Source: Plectosphaerella cucumerina
Lineage: Eukaryota > Ascomycota > Sordariomycetes > Glomerellales > Plectosphaerellaceae
NCBI GenBank assembly: GCA_020746995.1
Contig: JAGPXD010000004.1
Location: 868,001 to 932,000, forward strand
Length of the DNA stretch: 64,000 bases
Direction of reading: 5' to 3'
Positions 1 to 10,768 of this stretch are shown piece by piece (the first letter of the stretch is position 1; the number at the start of each line of letters is the position of its first letter). The translations under genes were made by a program, and so were the position numbers. Under the pieces are notes generated by a model, which had not been told where the DNA came from, did no database searches, and saw only the letters and a list, made by a program, of their open reading frames with translations.

Positions 1-178
1 ATCGACCGGCTGAGTAATCTGAGCTTTCCGAGTCCGAGATGTGGGGCCAAACTCCGCATCACATGCCGAGTCAATTTAGGGGTCAAGCAGGCGGGGTCAG
101 TGTCAGGGGCTACACTGCAGTCATCGACAGCGGACTTCTACCGATCATCTCCATTCATCGAAACTCTATCCACCGCTT

Positions 179-1117
179 CTACGCCTCCTCAACCATGACC
201 CGAAAATACTCGGCAGGCGTCGTCTTGGGCGCCGCCAGCTCGAGCACCTCCTTGCTCGTCGTCGATGCCGTAGTGCGGCCTTCCCAGCCAGGGACAGGCG
301 CATGCTTGATGCTCAAGATCAGGTGCTTGATGGCAGGCGCAGCTGCAGCCCCCTGGTCAAGGAAGCTCAAGTCCCTGTACTTCACGTCCTCGATCGGAAC
401 GCCAATGTACTCCTCCGCCAGCTTCACCACCTGCTCGCCAGTGATGTCCTCGGGTCCGTTGAGCTCGTACAGCGCGCCGTTGTGCTTCTCCACGTCCTCG
501 AGAAGAAGCAGACGAGCAGCAAAGACACCAACATCGTCCGAGTGGATTGGAGCGTTGAGTGCATCCTTGTCAGCCATCAGGCGCAGGGTGCCAGGCTTGG
601 CCCCCGTCTTGCGGTACTCCTTGACGAGGTCGACGGCCGGACCGAGGTAGAAGCTATGGAAAACGTTGGGCTGGAGAGACGTCCAACGCAGCGCCTTGAA
701 AGGAGCGGAGGCAAGCATCTGCTCGATGGCCCAGTGCTGGCGGGGGTAGTAGGCGGGCGAGTCCGGGCGCACGTTGGCGGCCGTGGTGGAGATGCGGACC
801 ACGTACTCGACACCGGCGTGCAGGGCGGCGAGGTGGAAGGTCGACTCATCGGCGAACTGGGTGCCCTCGTTATGTGAGGCGATGAAAGCGCGCTTGATGC
901 CCTGGTCGCGGAGCCAGTCGGCTGTGATGTCGACCCAGTTCTTCTCAAGGACCTCAACGCCGGGGAGCTTGGAGAGCTTCTGGGCTGCGGCGCCGCTCGT
1001 CGAGCGGGTGAGGGCGATGATCTTCTGGCCTGATGTCTTGGAGGCTTCGGCGAGGGTCTCGACCACGGCGCGGCCAGTGTTGCCGGTGGCACCGACGACA
1101 AGGATGGTAGAGGCCAT
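179..1117 (-). CDS. NmrA-like NAD(P)-binding protein
   Basis: Single-exon 312-aa protein. A Rossmann dinucleotide-binding motif (GATGNTGR) lies at residues 9-16 right after the first beta strand (STILVV), as in the NmrA/HSCARG and isoflavone-reductase-like atypical short-chain dehydrogenases. The family binds NAD(P)(H); members are redox-sensing regulators or reductases acting on small molecules. No classical YxxxK catalytic pair stands out, which fits an atypical member. Length matches the usual 290-330 aa. The start is the first in-frame ATG and puts the glycine motif at the expected N-terminal place; there is no signal peptide, so a cytosolic site is likely. Substrate cannot be told. The next gene on the same strand is 0.7 kb upstream, so this is not an operon-like unit. 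Confidence 0.85.
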   Translation of the reverse strand: MASTILVVGATGNTGRAVVETLAEASKTSGQKIIALTRSTSGAAAQKLSKLPGVEVLEKNWVDITADWLRDQGIKRAFIASHNEGTQFADESTFHLAALHAGVEYVVRISTTAANVRPDSPAYYPRQHWAIEQMLASAPFKALRWTSLQPNVFHSFYLGPAVDLVKEYRKTGAKPGTLRLMADKDALNAPIHSDDVGVFAARLLLLEDVEKHNGALYELNGPEDITGEQVVKLAEEYIGVPIEDVKYRDLSFLDQGAAAAPAIKHLILSIKHAPVPGWEGRTTASTTSKEVLELAAPKTTPAEYFRVMVEEA

Positions 1118-1811
1118 TGTAGGTAGTGAGAAAGGAGTGCTTAGATGATTGAGGGGAAAGCTGTGTTTGCTGTGCTCTCAGAGAAGCTGATGAGAGCGGT
1201 TTCCAAGCTCTTTATATCCAGTAGGACCACGACATCATCTTCGACGCCACATCGGTTAGTCGGCCCTCGTCGCTGATAAATCTGAGATCCTGTTCTTCCC
1301 CTCGAGACGCGGGAACGACCGAATAAGTCCTTAGCTTGGCGCATTCGAGGTGCGTTGTGACATCACCGCCAAACTCCGCAAGTCCGTCGATCCACGCATC
1401 GACTTGATCTGACGGCTGTTTGGAAAATCGCATGACGCCTCGCGAGTGTCGCATAACAGCTGGCTAACCTCGACATAGCCAGGTCAATAGGTCAATCGCC
1501 ATAGCCAGGTCAATCGCCATAGCCAGGTCAATCGCCATAGCCAGGTCAATCGCCATAGCCAGGTCAATCGCCATAGCCAGGTCAATCGCCACAGCCAGGT
1601 CAATCGCCACAGCAGGTTCCGCGACACAACAAGTCCCAGCTGGCATGCGATACTCGTGAGACGTCATGCGATTCTAAAAGAAATAAGCCCCATCTGACAA
1701 CTCCGTCAGGTACGATCGGACCGAGAATGTGCATCGATTTCAACCCGGCGACCCCTCTCCGCACCCCGGCGCGGCCCTTTCCCGGCCGAAAAGGCCAAGC
1801 AAACCCCCTAT
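1118..1811. other. Intergenic region with minisatellite
   Basis: 694 bp between two minus-strand genes: promoter side of the NmrA-like gene and 3' side of the 1381-aa gene. It holds the 18-bp tandem repeat described separately. No other supportable gene was seen; short open frames here are repetitive or random. Confidence 0.6.
1475..1614. repeat. 18-bp minisatellite
   Basis: Six consecutive 18-bp units (ATAGCCAGGTCAATCGCC) fill 1501-1608. The first five are identical and the sixth starts ACAG instead of ATAG. A broken unit precedes them (1475-1500) and a partial one follows. Because 18 is a multiple of three, one frame reads as a repeated hexapeptide (AIDLAM), but no start context or family supports it as a gene. 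Confidence 0.95.
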
Positions 1812-4800
1812 CTATCCCGTCTCCTTGCCCCGCGAGCCCACCCCGTGAAAGGTCTTCTCGAGTTGGTCCGCCACTCGTGTCAGCAACCGTCTCTTGGTAC
1901 CTGGCTTGCCCCCGTCAGGCGATGCTTTTCGTTTCCCTCTTGCCTTTGCCGAACTTCCCTCTGGCGAAACCGTCATGGCTGCCAACTCACTCAGGCCCTC
2001 GTCACTCTGCTGGCCGCTGGCGCTGGTCGAAGTCTCGGTAGGCACGCTGGGGCTAGCGTCACCACTATCAGACTGCGCCGATGTGCTGCTGTGTCCCAGT
2101 GGGGTGCTCTGGGAGGCATTATCGGAGGAAGAGGTGTTGCGACCCAAGAACCAACTCTGCTTCTCACCGAAGATGACGGCGCCGCGCGGGTGCACCGCCA
2201 AGTCAACTGTCGACTTGGACAACGTGAACCGCTGCAAGGATGAACGGACTTCCTGGACTGGGTGATGAACCCGTGTGGCTGTTTGCCCCGAGGAGCACAA
2301 GCAGGCCTTTTGGAAGAGGTTGCCATCGTGGGGGTTGTGCCAAATGATCCCATCGCCCAGTGTGATAGGAGATGTCGAATCATCGCCTGTCCGGGCGAGG
2401 ATCTTACAGAGATCTGCGACACTGACGCAGAGGAGATGCCTGTTCTTCGGAACTGTTTGCCACTCCATGCAGGAGCGGATTGAAGGGTTTGATGAGGATT
2501 CCGTACCTGCAGGCGAGGCGCGGATAATGTCGCCGAATCCGCGACCAAAGAGCGTGATGGCCGGGATGGAACGAGTAAAGTCAACCCAGCTCTTCATCTG
2601 GGCAGGTATCGTGGTCCGCTTGAGGATGAACGGGTCCATATCCGTGGCGACATCGGCGAAATCCCAGCCTTCGAGCAGGTCCTGGACATGAAGCTTCGCG
2701 TTCAAACCTTTGAAGGTATCCTCCCTCGAAGCATTATGATCGATCAGCTTCTCCAATGTCTCGTACAGCGTTTCCACCCTGTGCTTGACAGAGTCTTGCG
2801 AGCCGGCGACCTTCGCCCCGGTCTGTGGGTCCTGATAAGGTTCCTCCTGCTCATCCCGAAGGAATAGCTCAAGCTTCAGGTTCGAATGGTCCAGAAGAAC
2901 ATCCATAGGGGACCCAAGGGTCAGTGGGTTGGACGAGTCCCTCGGCTGACCTTCATCGAGGCGGAACACGCTCTGCATGTCGCCGGTCCGGTAGGAATGA
3001 AGCGATGCGCGGAGCAAGTGCAACAAGGCCGCAGTGCCGTTGATGAGCCAACCGCGCTTCTCGTCAACGTCCCATAAGGTCACGTATTTCTTGCTGATCC
3101 AGTTGAGTTTCGTGTAGTACGAGGTTCGGGTTATGCGCACATGCGAGTCCTTGGTTCCGATGGCGAATTGGCAGCCGACCGTCACGATATGGCCGGCGGA
3201 GAACGAGATCTTTTCGAGCGCAAAGTCTCTGGAGGGTGGCTTGAGCCTTGTTGGTTTGATATCGTAGTTCATAAACGGTGCTCCTCGAATGGGTGTTAGT
3301 TGTATCCGAACCGAGCTCTGAAAGTCTGTGACAAACCTGCAAAGAACTTTGCCTCTGAACACCAGCCAACAATGTGACGCGCGCGTCTCAGTTCGTTCAG
3401 GTCGATCCGAAGCCCCCCATCTCCTGTTGAGAAATCTGGTATCGGGTACGGCAGTCTTCTGCCATCGGAGCTGTAGTAGAAATGCCATAGCATCTCTGTA
3501 CCCAAGTTCTCTTTCGCCATGACTGCGGTTGAGAATCCTTTCAGATAGTAGTGACCGAGGAACTTGTTGACCCTGGGGCATCTTGTGAGGCCTGACAAGA
3601 TGTGGAGGGGAACCTCCAAGCCTAGGGCGCGAGGAGATCTCGTAGGTATTGGAAACCCCTCCACGAGCACCGGGTTTTGGAACATGTCGTGCCAGCATTG
3701 CCCGTTAAGGGGCTCTGCACCAGCTTTCAGACGATCCTTCATGTTGAAAGAAAACGTGCAGGTCGCCGGCCTGGGCGTGTTGTCAATCTGAAAATGCGGT
3801 GCGCATGTCGCGATGCCTGACTCCACGCCCGACGGTCGAAGAGCTGCGCTTACCCACGCAATTTGCTCTCCTATCTCTGCAATCGAGGCTGCGGTGCCGC
3901 CCACTTCAACTTCAATGCATGATGTCTTGAACAGGACCTGCAGCTTGGTACCATCGTCGAGCAAACCTGTGTGACGTCAGAAATCTTGCTACAATGGTCC
4001 ACCCAGTCAAGAATGTGTCTCGATGAGCACCATACAGCGCTGGCTCTGTCACGGCAGAACAAGGCTTTCTGGTGCTTCTGGGTGTTCTACATACCGGAAA
4101 CTGCTGTGCCAGTAACCAGAGCCGTCTTCAACAGCCTAAACAAGACGGACCCCGAACTTGGCCAGGTCTGGCGGAGATACTCCGCGCATGGGAGTACCTG
4201 GGCGTTTGTCGTGGATCCAGTCAGGGTGAGCACCTCTCCAAAGAGGCGACCAATGTCGGCAACGTGATTGGGAAACTGCTCATACAGGAAGGCCGTCGGG
4301 TTCCAGTCTGCCCGAAACACCATGGTGTAGCACTCCGAAGCCCGCCTGCTACTGACCGATCGATGTCTCTCAAAGCAGCTTGAGATTGTTGACTGAAGAG
4401 CCGCGCAGAAGTCCTCTCCTGCGATGGAAAGCATGGTTTTCTTCGCCAATGAGGCCAAAAGCCATCGATATGCTGCTGAACTGAACACGGATTTTCGATA
4501 CTCCGGTTTATCTGGCAAGGATGGCTGCTCCTCGGGCCCCTCGACTGGTTCGAAATCTTCGATAGAATCGAGCTCCTCGTCAGAGCCGAGGTTCTCAGCA
4601 CAGTCGAGCGGCAGGATCGAGTCGTTGCCTGAAGTACGCTCCTCGTCCAGGTTCGTTGAGGACTCCAATGGTCCCATCGTGACATTTTGGAGCCACCTCC
4701 CAATGTCTAGCTTTGAGAGGGGGTCTAAGTGGGGCCGTTTTGTGTTGTCTTCGTCATGGAAATCCTTTGCCGCGCTTGACAGCCGCTTCGCAATGTCTCT

Positions 4801-6272
4801 GAAGGTGGTCAGTACGTTCAAATCCACATACCAACGGACGACAGACAGGTGGACTTACCCTCTGTACTTGTGAACGAAGTGCATGACTTCTTTGTCAATC
4901 TTGCTTGATCCGGGTAGCCCCAGCCGAAGGGCAAATGATCTTAAGAAGGATGGCAATGCCATTGCAATGTGATCGAGCTGACCAGACTGACAGTTGAGAG
5001 GGCGGATGCTTTCTAGAAGTGCGTCGGACAGCTCAGACTTGTATAAATCAAGCTCGGCCTCGAGAACCTTGTCAACTACCGAGTACACCGTCTCATCGTC
5101 ATCTACCTCTGACTGTGTTGTGGCAGGCGCGTTGGAATCTTTGATGGTATCCTCTCGCTGTGTATAACGCTCTTTCGCAGACATGCGTGTGTGTGTTTTG
5201 GACGAGCCGTAGCCAGAGTCTGGGGGTGGGGCATCTGATAGAGATCGGTCCATGTTGTGATCTTTGTCTTGAGAAGTATCCGCTGCAACTTCGATTTCCA
5301 ACAATCTTGGGGGCGGGCCCATGGTATCCGTAGCGGCAGCCGTCGGCGTGTGAAGAAGGTTTTCCTCAGGTACTTCGAAGGCGAAATGTGTTAGCCCAGG
5401 CGAGATGGGGAGAGAATAGGCCGATTCTGTCTCCATTTGATGTAAATCGTTCTCAGCTGCGGCTGCAATGGCTTCAACTTCTTGTACACTCGTTCTTACG
5501 TGGTCGAAGGGGGCTGGAGTAAGTTTTGTCTCGGGCTGGTGAAGGTCGTGCCACCGAACAATTTCAGCCGCGTCTCTGAAGTCTCCATGGATATATGGAG
5601 AGTCGGGGGGGAAACTGCCTGGAAAAAGCGAGCGCCAGAGATCGTGCCACTTTTCATATAAGGATCCGGTCCTTCGAATGTGCAGACGACTATGGAGTGT
5701 TTGCCGTGTACTCCTGAATTCTGCCACTGGGGAACAAGCTCTCTTTCTTGTATGGTCATCTCGCCTCTCGTCAGACTCGAACGACTCGAAACATTCTGCA
5801 CAAATGTAATTGGGGATGTGCGTTCGACGTATGTGTTGCGTCACGTCGGCACCTCGGGTGAAACCAATCGACATGCATTGGTAATTGTCGACAGGGTGGA
5901 ACTTGAAGAACGGGCATGCGAACAGTAGAGGATTTCCGTCTTCTTTGTGTGTCAAGACGTCGTGCTTCTTCTTCTGTCGAATTTTACTTTGACCGTGCAT
6001 TCGTCGCAGTTCGAGGGCATCTGTCTGAGGTGGTGCATCTGGAACCACCACTGGGCTGTCTTCGAAATCCGCCACGAAAGACTTTACTAGATAGAGTCAG
6101 CTGGCTCCGATGGTTGACCTGAAACTTGTTTCCATGCTTTGAAACCGGATTTCAACTCACGATAGCTGTCGAAGGACTTGTCCGCCTCAACAGAGTCGAC
6201 TGGTTGGCGTTCCATGGCGGCCGCACTGAGCGTTTGCAGAGTCAGGGAAGCTAAAGAAGCCCGACTGCTCAA
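1812..6272 (-). CDS. 1381-aa protein, uncharacterised fungal family with C2H2-like N-terminus
   Basis: Five exons: 6161-6272, 4859-6086, 4095-4798, 3337-3966, 1812-3283. All junctions are GT-AG, several with CTAAC/CTGAC branch points, and the joined length (4146 nt) is in frame. Residues about 90-150 contain paired Cys/His (CPFFKF..., HIRRTH, CAECFESF..., HTRKRAC) resembling degenerate C2H2 fingers. The middle carries motifs remembered from a large unannotated Pezizomycotina family (EVEVGGTAAS, MLWHFYYS, ARHIVGWC). The C-terminal about 100 residues are Ser/Thr-rich, ending in a basic stretch (ARGKRKAS, GTKRRL) that could be a nuclear signal. No enzyme or NLR motif was seen. The N-terminal exon adds 37 residues before the former candidate ATG. 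A decayed copy of one exon lies at about 8.95-9.03 kb. Function unknown; a nuclear or DNA-binding role is only inference. Confidence 0.75.
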
Positions 6273-7118
6273 AGTCGCGAAAATAACGTGGCCAAATCGA
6301 TAGTAGCAATGGTATGGGAGGAAGATGAACGAGAGGGCATCGTAGGGAGCCTGCCCCCGGTCAACCCCCGGGGGGATGTATTCTTAACCCCGCCGCAATC
6401 GCATGCGGAGGAGCCAACTATTGCCACAATTCGGCGATGTCAATGCTTCGATAGGCCGTAAGCTGCATACGGAATTGTAATTTGGGGTTGCACAAGACCA
6501 TCACTGGTCAGCCCTCATGCCCCGAGGCAGGCTTCACCCTTCGAAAGTGCCGGCGAAAGCGCCTAGCCGGCTCCGCCTCATCCCGAGCGGCAGATGTGCA
6601 TGTCCATCATTTTGATTTGTCGAAGTCGACGCGCAGCGGAATCTGCACCGTCGGGCTGGCCTGGCCGCAGTCGATGTGGCTGCCTATCGCTGTTGAAAGG
6701 TGATGTAGTAGCAAGAAAGGGGGCAGGGGAGGTGTGGCGGGGGCAACACGAACATTCTAGTTCTAGCACCGGTGGCGATATTCCAGTACCTAGTCTAAGG
6801 AAAGAGGGACTCGGGGACTTCACATCACAAGACCATGACAATGCGTGATATAGCAGCAGTTTAGCATTGATCTTGACCCGCGAGCATGCTCAGCGCTACC
6901 CCCCGGCCGGCAAGGTAGCGCTTTCCACCCGGCTCAGCACTACAAAGCTGTACATCGAGAACAGCCACCGGAAATCACTAAACACAGAAATCTACCGAAT
7001 AGAACAAATGAACCCAAGCCCGAAACTGAGAGCCAATAACAAGCAGAGGTAGAGACTGAAGAGCAGTGGAAGCAAGCCAACACTGCCGATAGCTGGTCGT
7101 AGCTACCTAGATAGGTAC
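6273..7118. other. Intergenic: promoter of the 1381-aa gene
   Basis: 846 bp holding the 5' flank of the 1381-aa gene and the 3' flank of the small secreted gene. The part around 6570-6610 resembles 9388-9430 downstream (AGCCGGCTC and CAGATG blocks in the same order and spacing). No gene seen. Confidence 0.5.
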
Positions 7119-7789
7119 TCAGCAGGTGATGGTCTCGCCGTTGGTACGGCGGCAGCTGCCGGGGATGGCGAAGGCCCACTACGGTGCAATCCATGTTAGC
7201 ATATTTCCAGACTCGGTTTCCTTTCCATGGTTTCGACTCACGTTCTCGAATCCACCGTCTCCCTGGCGGGTGAAGCTCGCGCCACGCTCGAGGACGACGA
7301 CCTCGTAGGTAACATCAGCGCCGAGGTTGGCGTCGTACCTCTGGGTCGTGCGCGAGAAGATGTTACCCGTGGTCGCGAAGCCGACATTGCAGACGATGAC
7401 GGCGCGGCCACCGGAGCGGCCGAAGGCATCGCGGGCAACGCGCTGGGTGAACTGCTGGCGGCTCGCAATGTCGCCCAGCCTCAGGGCGTTGACGATCCTG
7501 CCAGTGTTGACGACGATGCCGAGGAGTGATTGGGCGAACACCTCTGTCTCGGTGAACGCAGGCAATTGACGGGCCCTGGACGGAAGTAAATCAGAGTCAG
7601 TAATTTTTCATCTCCCATCATGAGGGAAGCTCTGTTGGCGGTGCCAACACCGGTTGGAACTCACTCGAGAGAAGCAGCATCGTCGTCGCCACCACCGACA
7701 ATGGGTTCTTCCACGGGAACGGGGCTGGCGACACCAACGGCGGCGTAGGCCATGAGGGCGGCGGTGGTGAGGAGCTTGCTGAACTGCAT
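7119..7789 (-). CDS. Small secreted protein (172 aa)
   Basis: Three exons (7665-7789, 7242-7575, 7119-7178) with introns 7576-7664 (GTGAGT...CCAG) and 7179-7241 (GTGAGT...GTAG, GCTAAC branch). The joined frame is 519 nt. The N-terminus is a clear signal peptide: MQFSK, a hydrophobic core of about 15 residues, then a likely cleavage site after VGVAS near residue 22. A short acidic stretch (GGGDDDAA) follows. The mature part has only three cysteines, two of them near the C-terminus (GSCRRTNGETITC), and no recognised domain. The last exon encodes just 19 residues before the stop. It sits between the 1381-aa gene and a relic of a paralogue of that gene, an accessory setting typical of lineage-specific secreted proteins. 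A role in host or microbe interaction is inference only. Confidence 0.75.
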
Positions 7790-8141
7790 GTTGAAGGTTT
7801 GAGGGTGAAGATCGTAGTCTGTTCGAAGGAAGGGAATGTGAATGTGCAAAGAAAGAGTGAAGTAATGAGTGAATCAGTGATGCCGGTGCTGCTGATGAGG
7901 AGAGAGAGAAGCAAAGGCAGATCTTGCGTCGAGCACTCACCTCTTATATACTCCGAGCTCTCGAGTCGACTAGTTCATTACAAATATGACTTTTCGGATA
8001 TTCCTAAAAATTTACGTCAAGACGGATATTCTGCCTCGGTCGAGGCAGGCAGCACTGCTTTGCCCAGAGTAGCTCCTAGGCAGTTAAATTGCATAGATGC
8101 TTCAAACCTACTTACAGTGCGTCCAATCGGCACTCGGCTCT

Positions 8142-8160
8142 CACACACACACACACACAC
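8142..8160. repeat. (CA)n microsatellite
   Basis: About nine CA dinucleotides in a row, followed by ATACAC. Confidence 0.95.
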
Positions 8161-8899
8161 ATACACGGTCTGTATGATCGTCTGTGCGACAAACCTGAGT
8201 CGGGGGCCTCAGGGGCTGTTGCGCTGGAATTTGGAAACGGACGCACCGGACCACAATTATTTTGCTGTGAGGCTATGCACGGCAGTTGCCGACAGTCTAT
8301 TCAGACGAACCCCCGAGTCAAGACACCAAAGGGGCTCGGACATTGAAGTGCAGATATGTCTATATCGGACAGCCCTAGTCCCATCCACGTGGTCCATGCT
8401 GAGGGCAGATGAGACGGTTGCGTTGTTGCCTATTTCTATCGAGTTCGTGGCCTCTATTCTTGATTGAGGTTGCCTGGATCGGGGGGCTATTTCCGTCCTG
8501 CTGAACGACGCGGAAGGAGAAGGAGAAGGAGACGAGCTGCTTCTAGTACTTGTTCAGAGTCCATGTCACGTGATTGAAAGCGCTTGTTGGTCAAACCAAA
8601 CCCTCAACGGTTCACGGTGCTCACCATCGCCACGCGCTCCTTCGCGACGAATGCGACGAACACGTGGAAGGTGATCTTGAGGCTAGAGCAATCCATTGTC
8701 GGCACTCGGCAAGTCCGCGACTCACGACCCCAGATCTCGACTGTAGTGGACTAGTGTAGTCCAGGTCCCGAGTCAGAGTCTAAAAGAATGGAGAGGCTGT
8801 GGTGTCTATTAGTCGTCCGCAATAGGCAAGTCTAACAGGATATCTCAAACCAGCTCGAGATGGCTTATTCCGACGGTAAAGCATCCCACCTCTTATTCT

Positions 8900-9450
8900 C
8901 ACTGCGCCCGCCCGCCCACGCACTCAATATTCTTATGCATCTCTGCTGAGGCAACAGCTCCGCCGACTTCAACCTCCGTGTCTGATGAGTTATATGAGAA
9001 CTCAAGCTTCGTTTCATCATCGAGCAGATCTGCGAGTTGTTGTTAGTCCTGCACAGACGGCCCTAGTAATAAAGGGAGTGCATCAAAAATAAGCCGCTTG
9101 ATTCCCCATTTGATGTAGTCTATTTTCGGCTGTATGTAAACCGGTCTCAGCCTGGGTCCCATTCCTCACTGAGTTCAAGTTGGCGGTAGACGGGTTGTGA
9201 GGTGACCGTTCCTGAATCTTACTAGCTCACAAGTTCTCTCCTTCATACGAGCAACCCGGCAGTCTTCAGGTCCGGATTCCTTGAATTAATCTGGTACTTT
9301 GAGGTCGCACATGACCATTTAAATGGGCAAGCCTCGGAGTTCAATCGGAGACGCCTATCGAGACTCGAGAGCGTCGACGACAGCGCCCAGCCGGCTCTGC
9401 CATATTTCGAGCAGCAGATGCATGTACATCTGTGATGCTGACTGGAAAGA
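8900..9450 (-). pseudogene. Decayed fragment of a paralogue of the 1381-aa gene
   Basis: Read on the minus strand, 9029 down to about 8910 encodes LLDDETKLEF..., then TEVEVGG and a VAS/AE stretch. This matches LLDDGTKLQV..., IEVEVGG and TAAS..AE in exon 4 of the 1381-aa gene (about 62% identity over about 88 bp by hand alignment). The splice acceptor is kept: GGACTAAC branch, then CTCGCAG just before the first codon, the same place as the exon-4 acceptor at 3966/3967. Further right, 9388-9430 resembles 6570-6610 upstream of the intact gene. Intervening exons are missing or unrecognisable and no full frame exists, so this is a deletion-riddled relic in the same orientation. Confidence 0.65.
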
Positions 9451-9923
9451 ATCGATACTCCGTGGCAAATGCATCGCCAGGCCTTGACTGTATTGATCGT
9501 GACGACCCATCGCCGTTTCGGGAGGAGCGAGAGTATGTGAAGGTGTAACTGTGACACGTGGAACCAGGGAGAGGAATGGTGGGGTGTGGTGGGGTGAGGC
9601 ATGTCTCGGTCAGATCGGTCAACCTCTCGGTCAGAGGGTGCGGGGTCCTCGGTGAGCCCGGCCCATCCTGTCAACGACACACCGTGCCTGGCGTGTGATG
9701 CTGCCTGGGACAAAGGTCGACTTTGGTCGCAAACACGTTTCTATACCCGATGTTTGGTTCTCAGAACATTCCGCAGGCGCAACATTCTGTCTCGACACAA
9801 TCATTCTGCTCTGACTCCCACTCACGATGACTGCCCCTCCATCGGACGGAACGGCAGGAACGACTACCAACTTCAAGTGACCTACACCACCAAGAAACCA
9901 TCACAACCAACTTCAGAATCACC

Positions 9924-10768
9924 ATGGCCCCCCTCGCCCTCGCCCCCGCCCTCTGGGCCCAGCAAATCCCCCTCCTCATCACCCACCCCTCCCACCCCAA
10001 CACCCCCTTCATCACCACCCTCCCCCGCTTCGCCTACCTCGCCCTCCTCCTCCCCCGCCTCTCCGCCTTCTTCTCCGCCCCCTCCCGCCTCTCATCCTTC
10101 CACCACGAAGACGTCCTCCTGCGCAATCTCCCCCTCGGCCTCCTCGTCGACCTCTACAACCCGCCCCTCCCCTGGCGTCTCACCGTCTCCGACGGACCCG
10201 GCTGGGACATAGCCGACACCTTCATCAACTCCGCAAAAGAAGTACGTCCCCCTCCTTCCCTCTTCGTCGTGCCGTCCGCTGACACCCCCAGGCCGACTAC
10301 ATCCGCTACGGCAACGCCAAGACAATCCTCTCCCTCTCCAAAGACGACACCTCCGCCCTCTGGAACGCAGTCCTCGACAACGACTATCGCGCCTACGCCC
10401 CCATAGCAGCCAAGCTCCTCAACCCCGCCCTGCCGCTCAAGAACGTCCCGCTGCGCATCTACGTCGCCTCCGCCCCGCCGCCAGATCACCCCAGCCACGA
10501 CGGCGCCGCGCCCGCAACCCCCGCCGGCGCATTCAAAGTCATCCAGGCCCTCGTGCCGCCGCGCAACCTCGGCACCCGCCAGCCTCAGCTCGTCGGTGCC
10601 GCCCTGCGCTCTCTGTTACCGTCGCTCTTCCCCAGCAGTCGCGACCCTGTTCTCGCCAACGCCATACTCCACGGCGCACCGGTGCCATTTGACGCGCCCA
10701 TCGAGGACCTCATGCGGGAAGCTGCCTACCCTGACGGCTGGCTCTGTATTATCGTCTCGCTGTTGTGA
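9924..10768 (+). CDS. atg5: Autophagy protein Atg5
   Basis: Two exons (9924-10241, 10292-10768), intron 10242-10291 (GTACGT...CCAG), 264 aa. Atg5 is covalently joined to Atg12 and, with Atg16, drives Atg8 lipidation on the phagophore. Conserved blocks are in the expected order: an N-terminal block (ALWAQQIPLLITHPSH), FHHEDVLLRNLPLGLLVDLY, LPWRLTVSDGPGWDI, then a kinked helix (EADYIRYGNAKTILSLSK, DDTSALWNAV), VPLRIYV, and the C-terminal ubiquitin-like part ending VPFDAPIEDL and DGWLCIIV. Lys116 in GNAK is in the place of the Atg12 acceptor lysine (by family alignment). The start gives the N-terminus typical of fungal Atg5; a short upstream reading frame begins at 9827. It converges on the regulator gene with 0.8 kb between their 3' ends. 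Confidence 0.93.

Larger units (their letters stand above)
7790..9923. other. 2.1-kb intergenic region
   Basis: Promoter of the small secreted gene on the left and of atg5 on the right. It contains a (CA)9 tract, a GGAGAA-rich stretch at 8511-8533, and the decayed gene fragment described separately. No intact gene seen. Confidence 0.5.

Noticed and set aside
1464..1667. Repeated-hexapeptide open frame on the minus strand
   Set aside because: Created by the 18-bp minisatellite, whose unit length is divisible by three; not a gene, and not a CRISPR array because units abut with no spacers.
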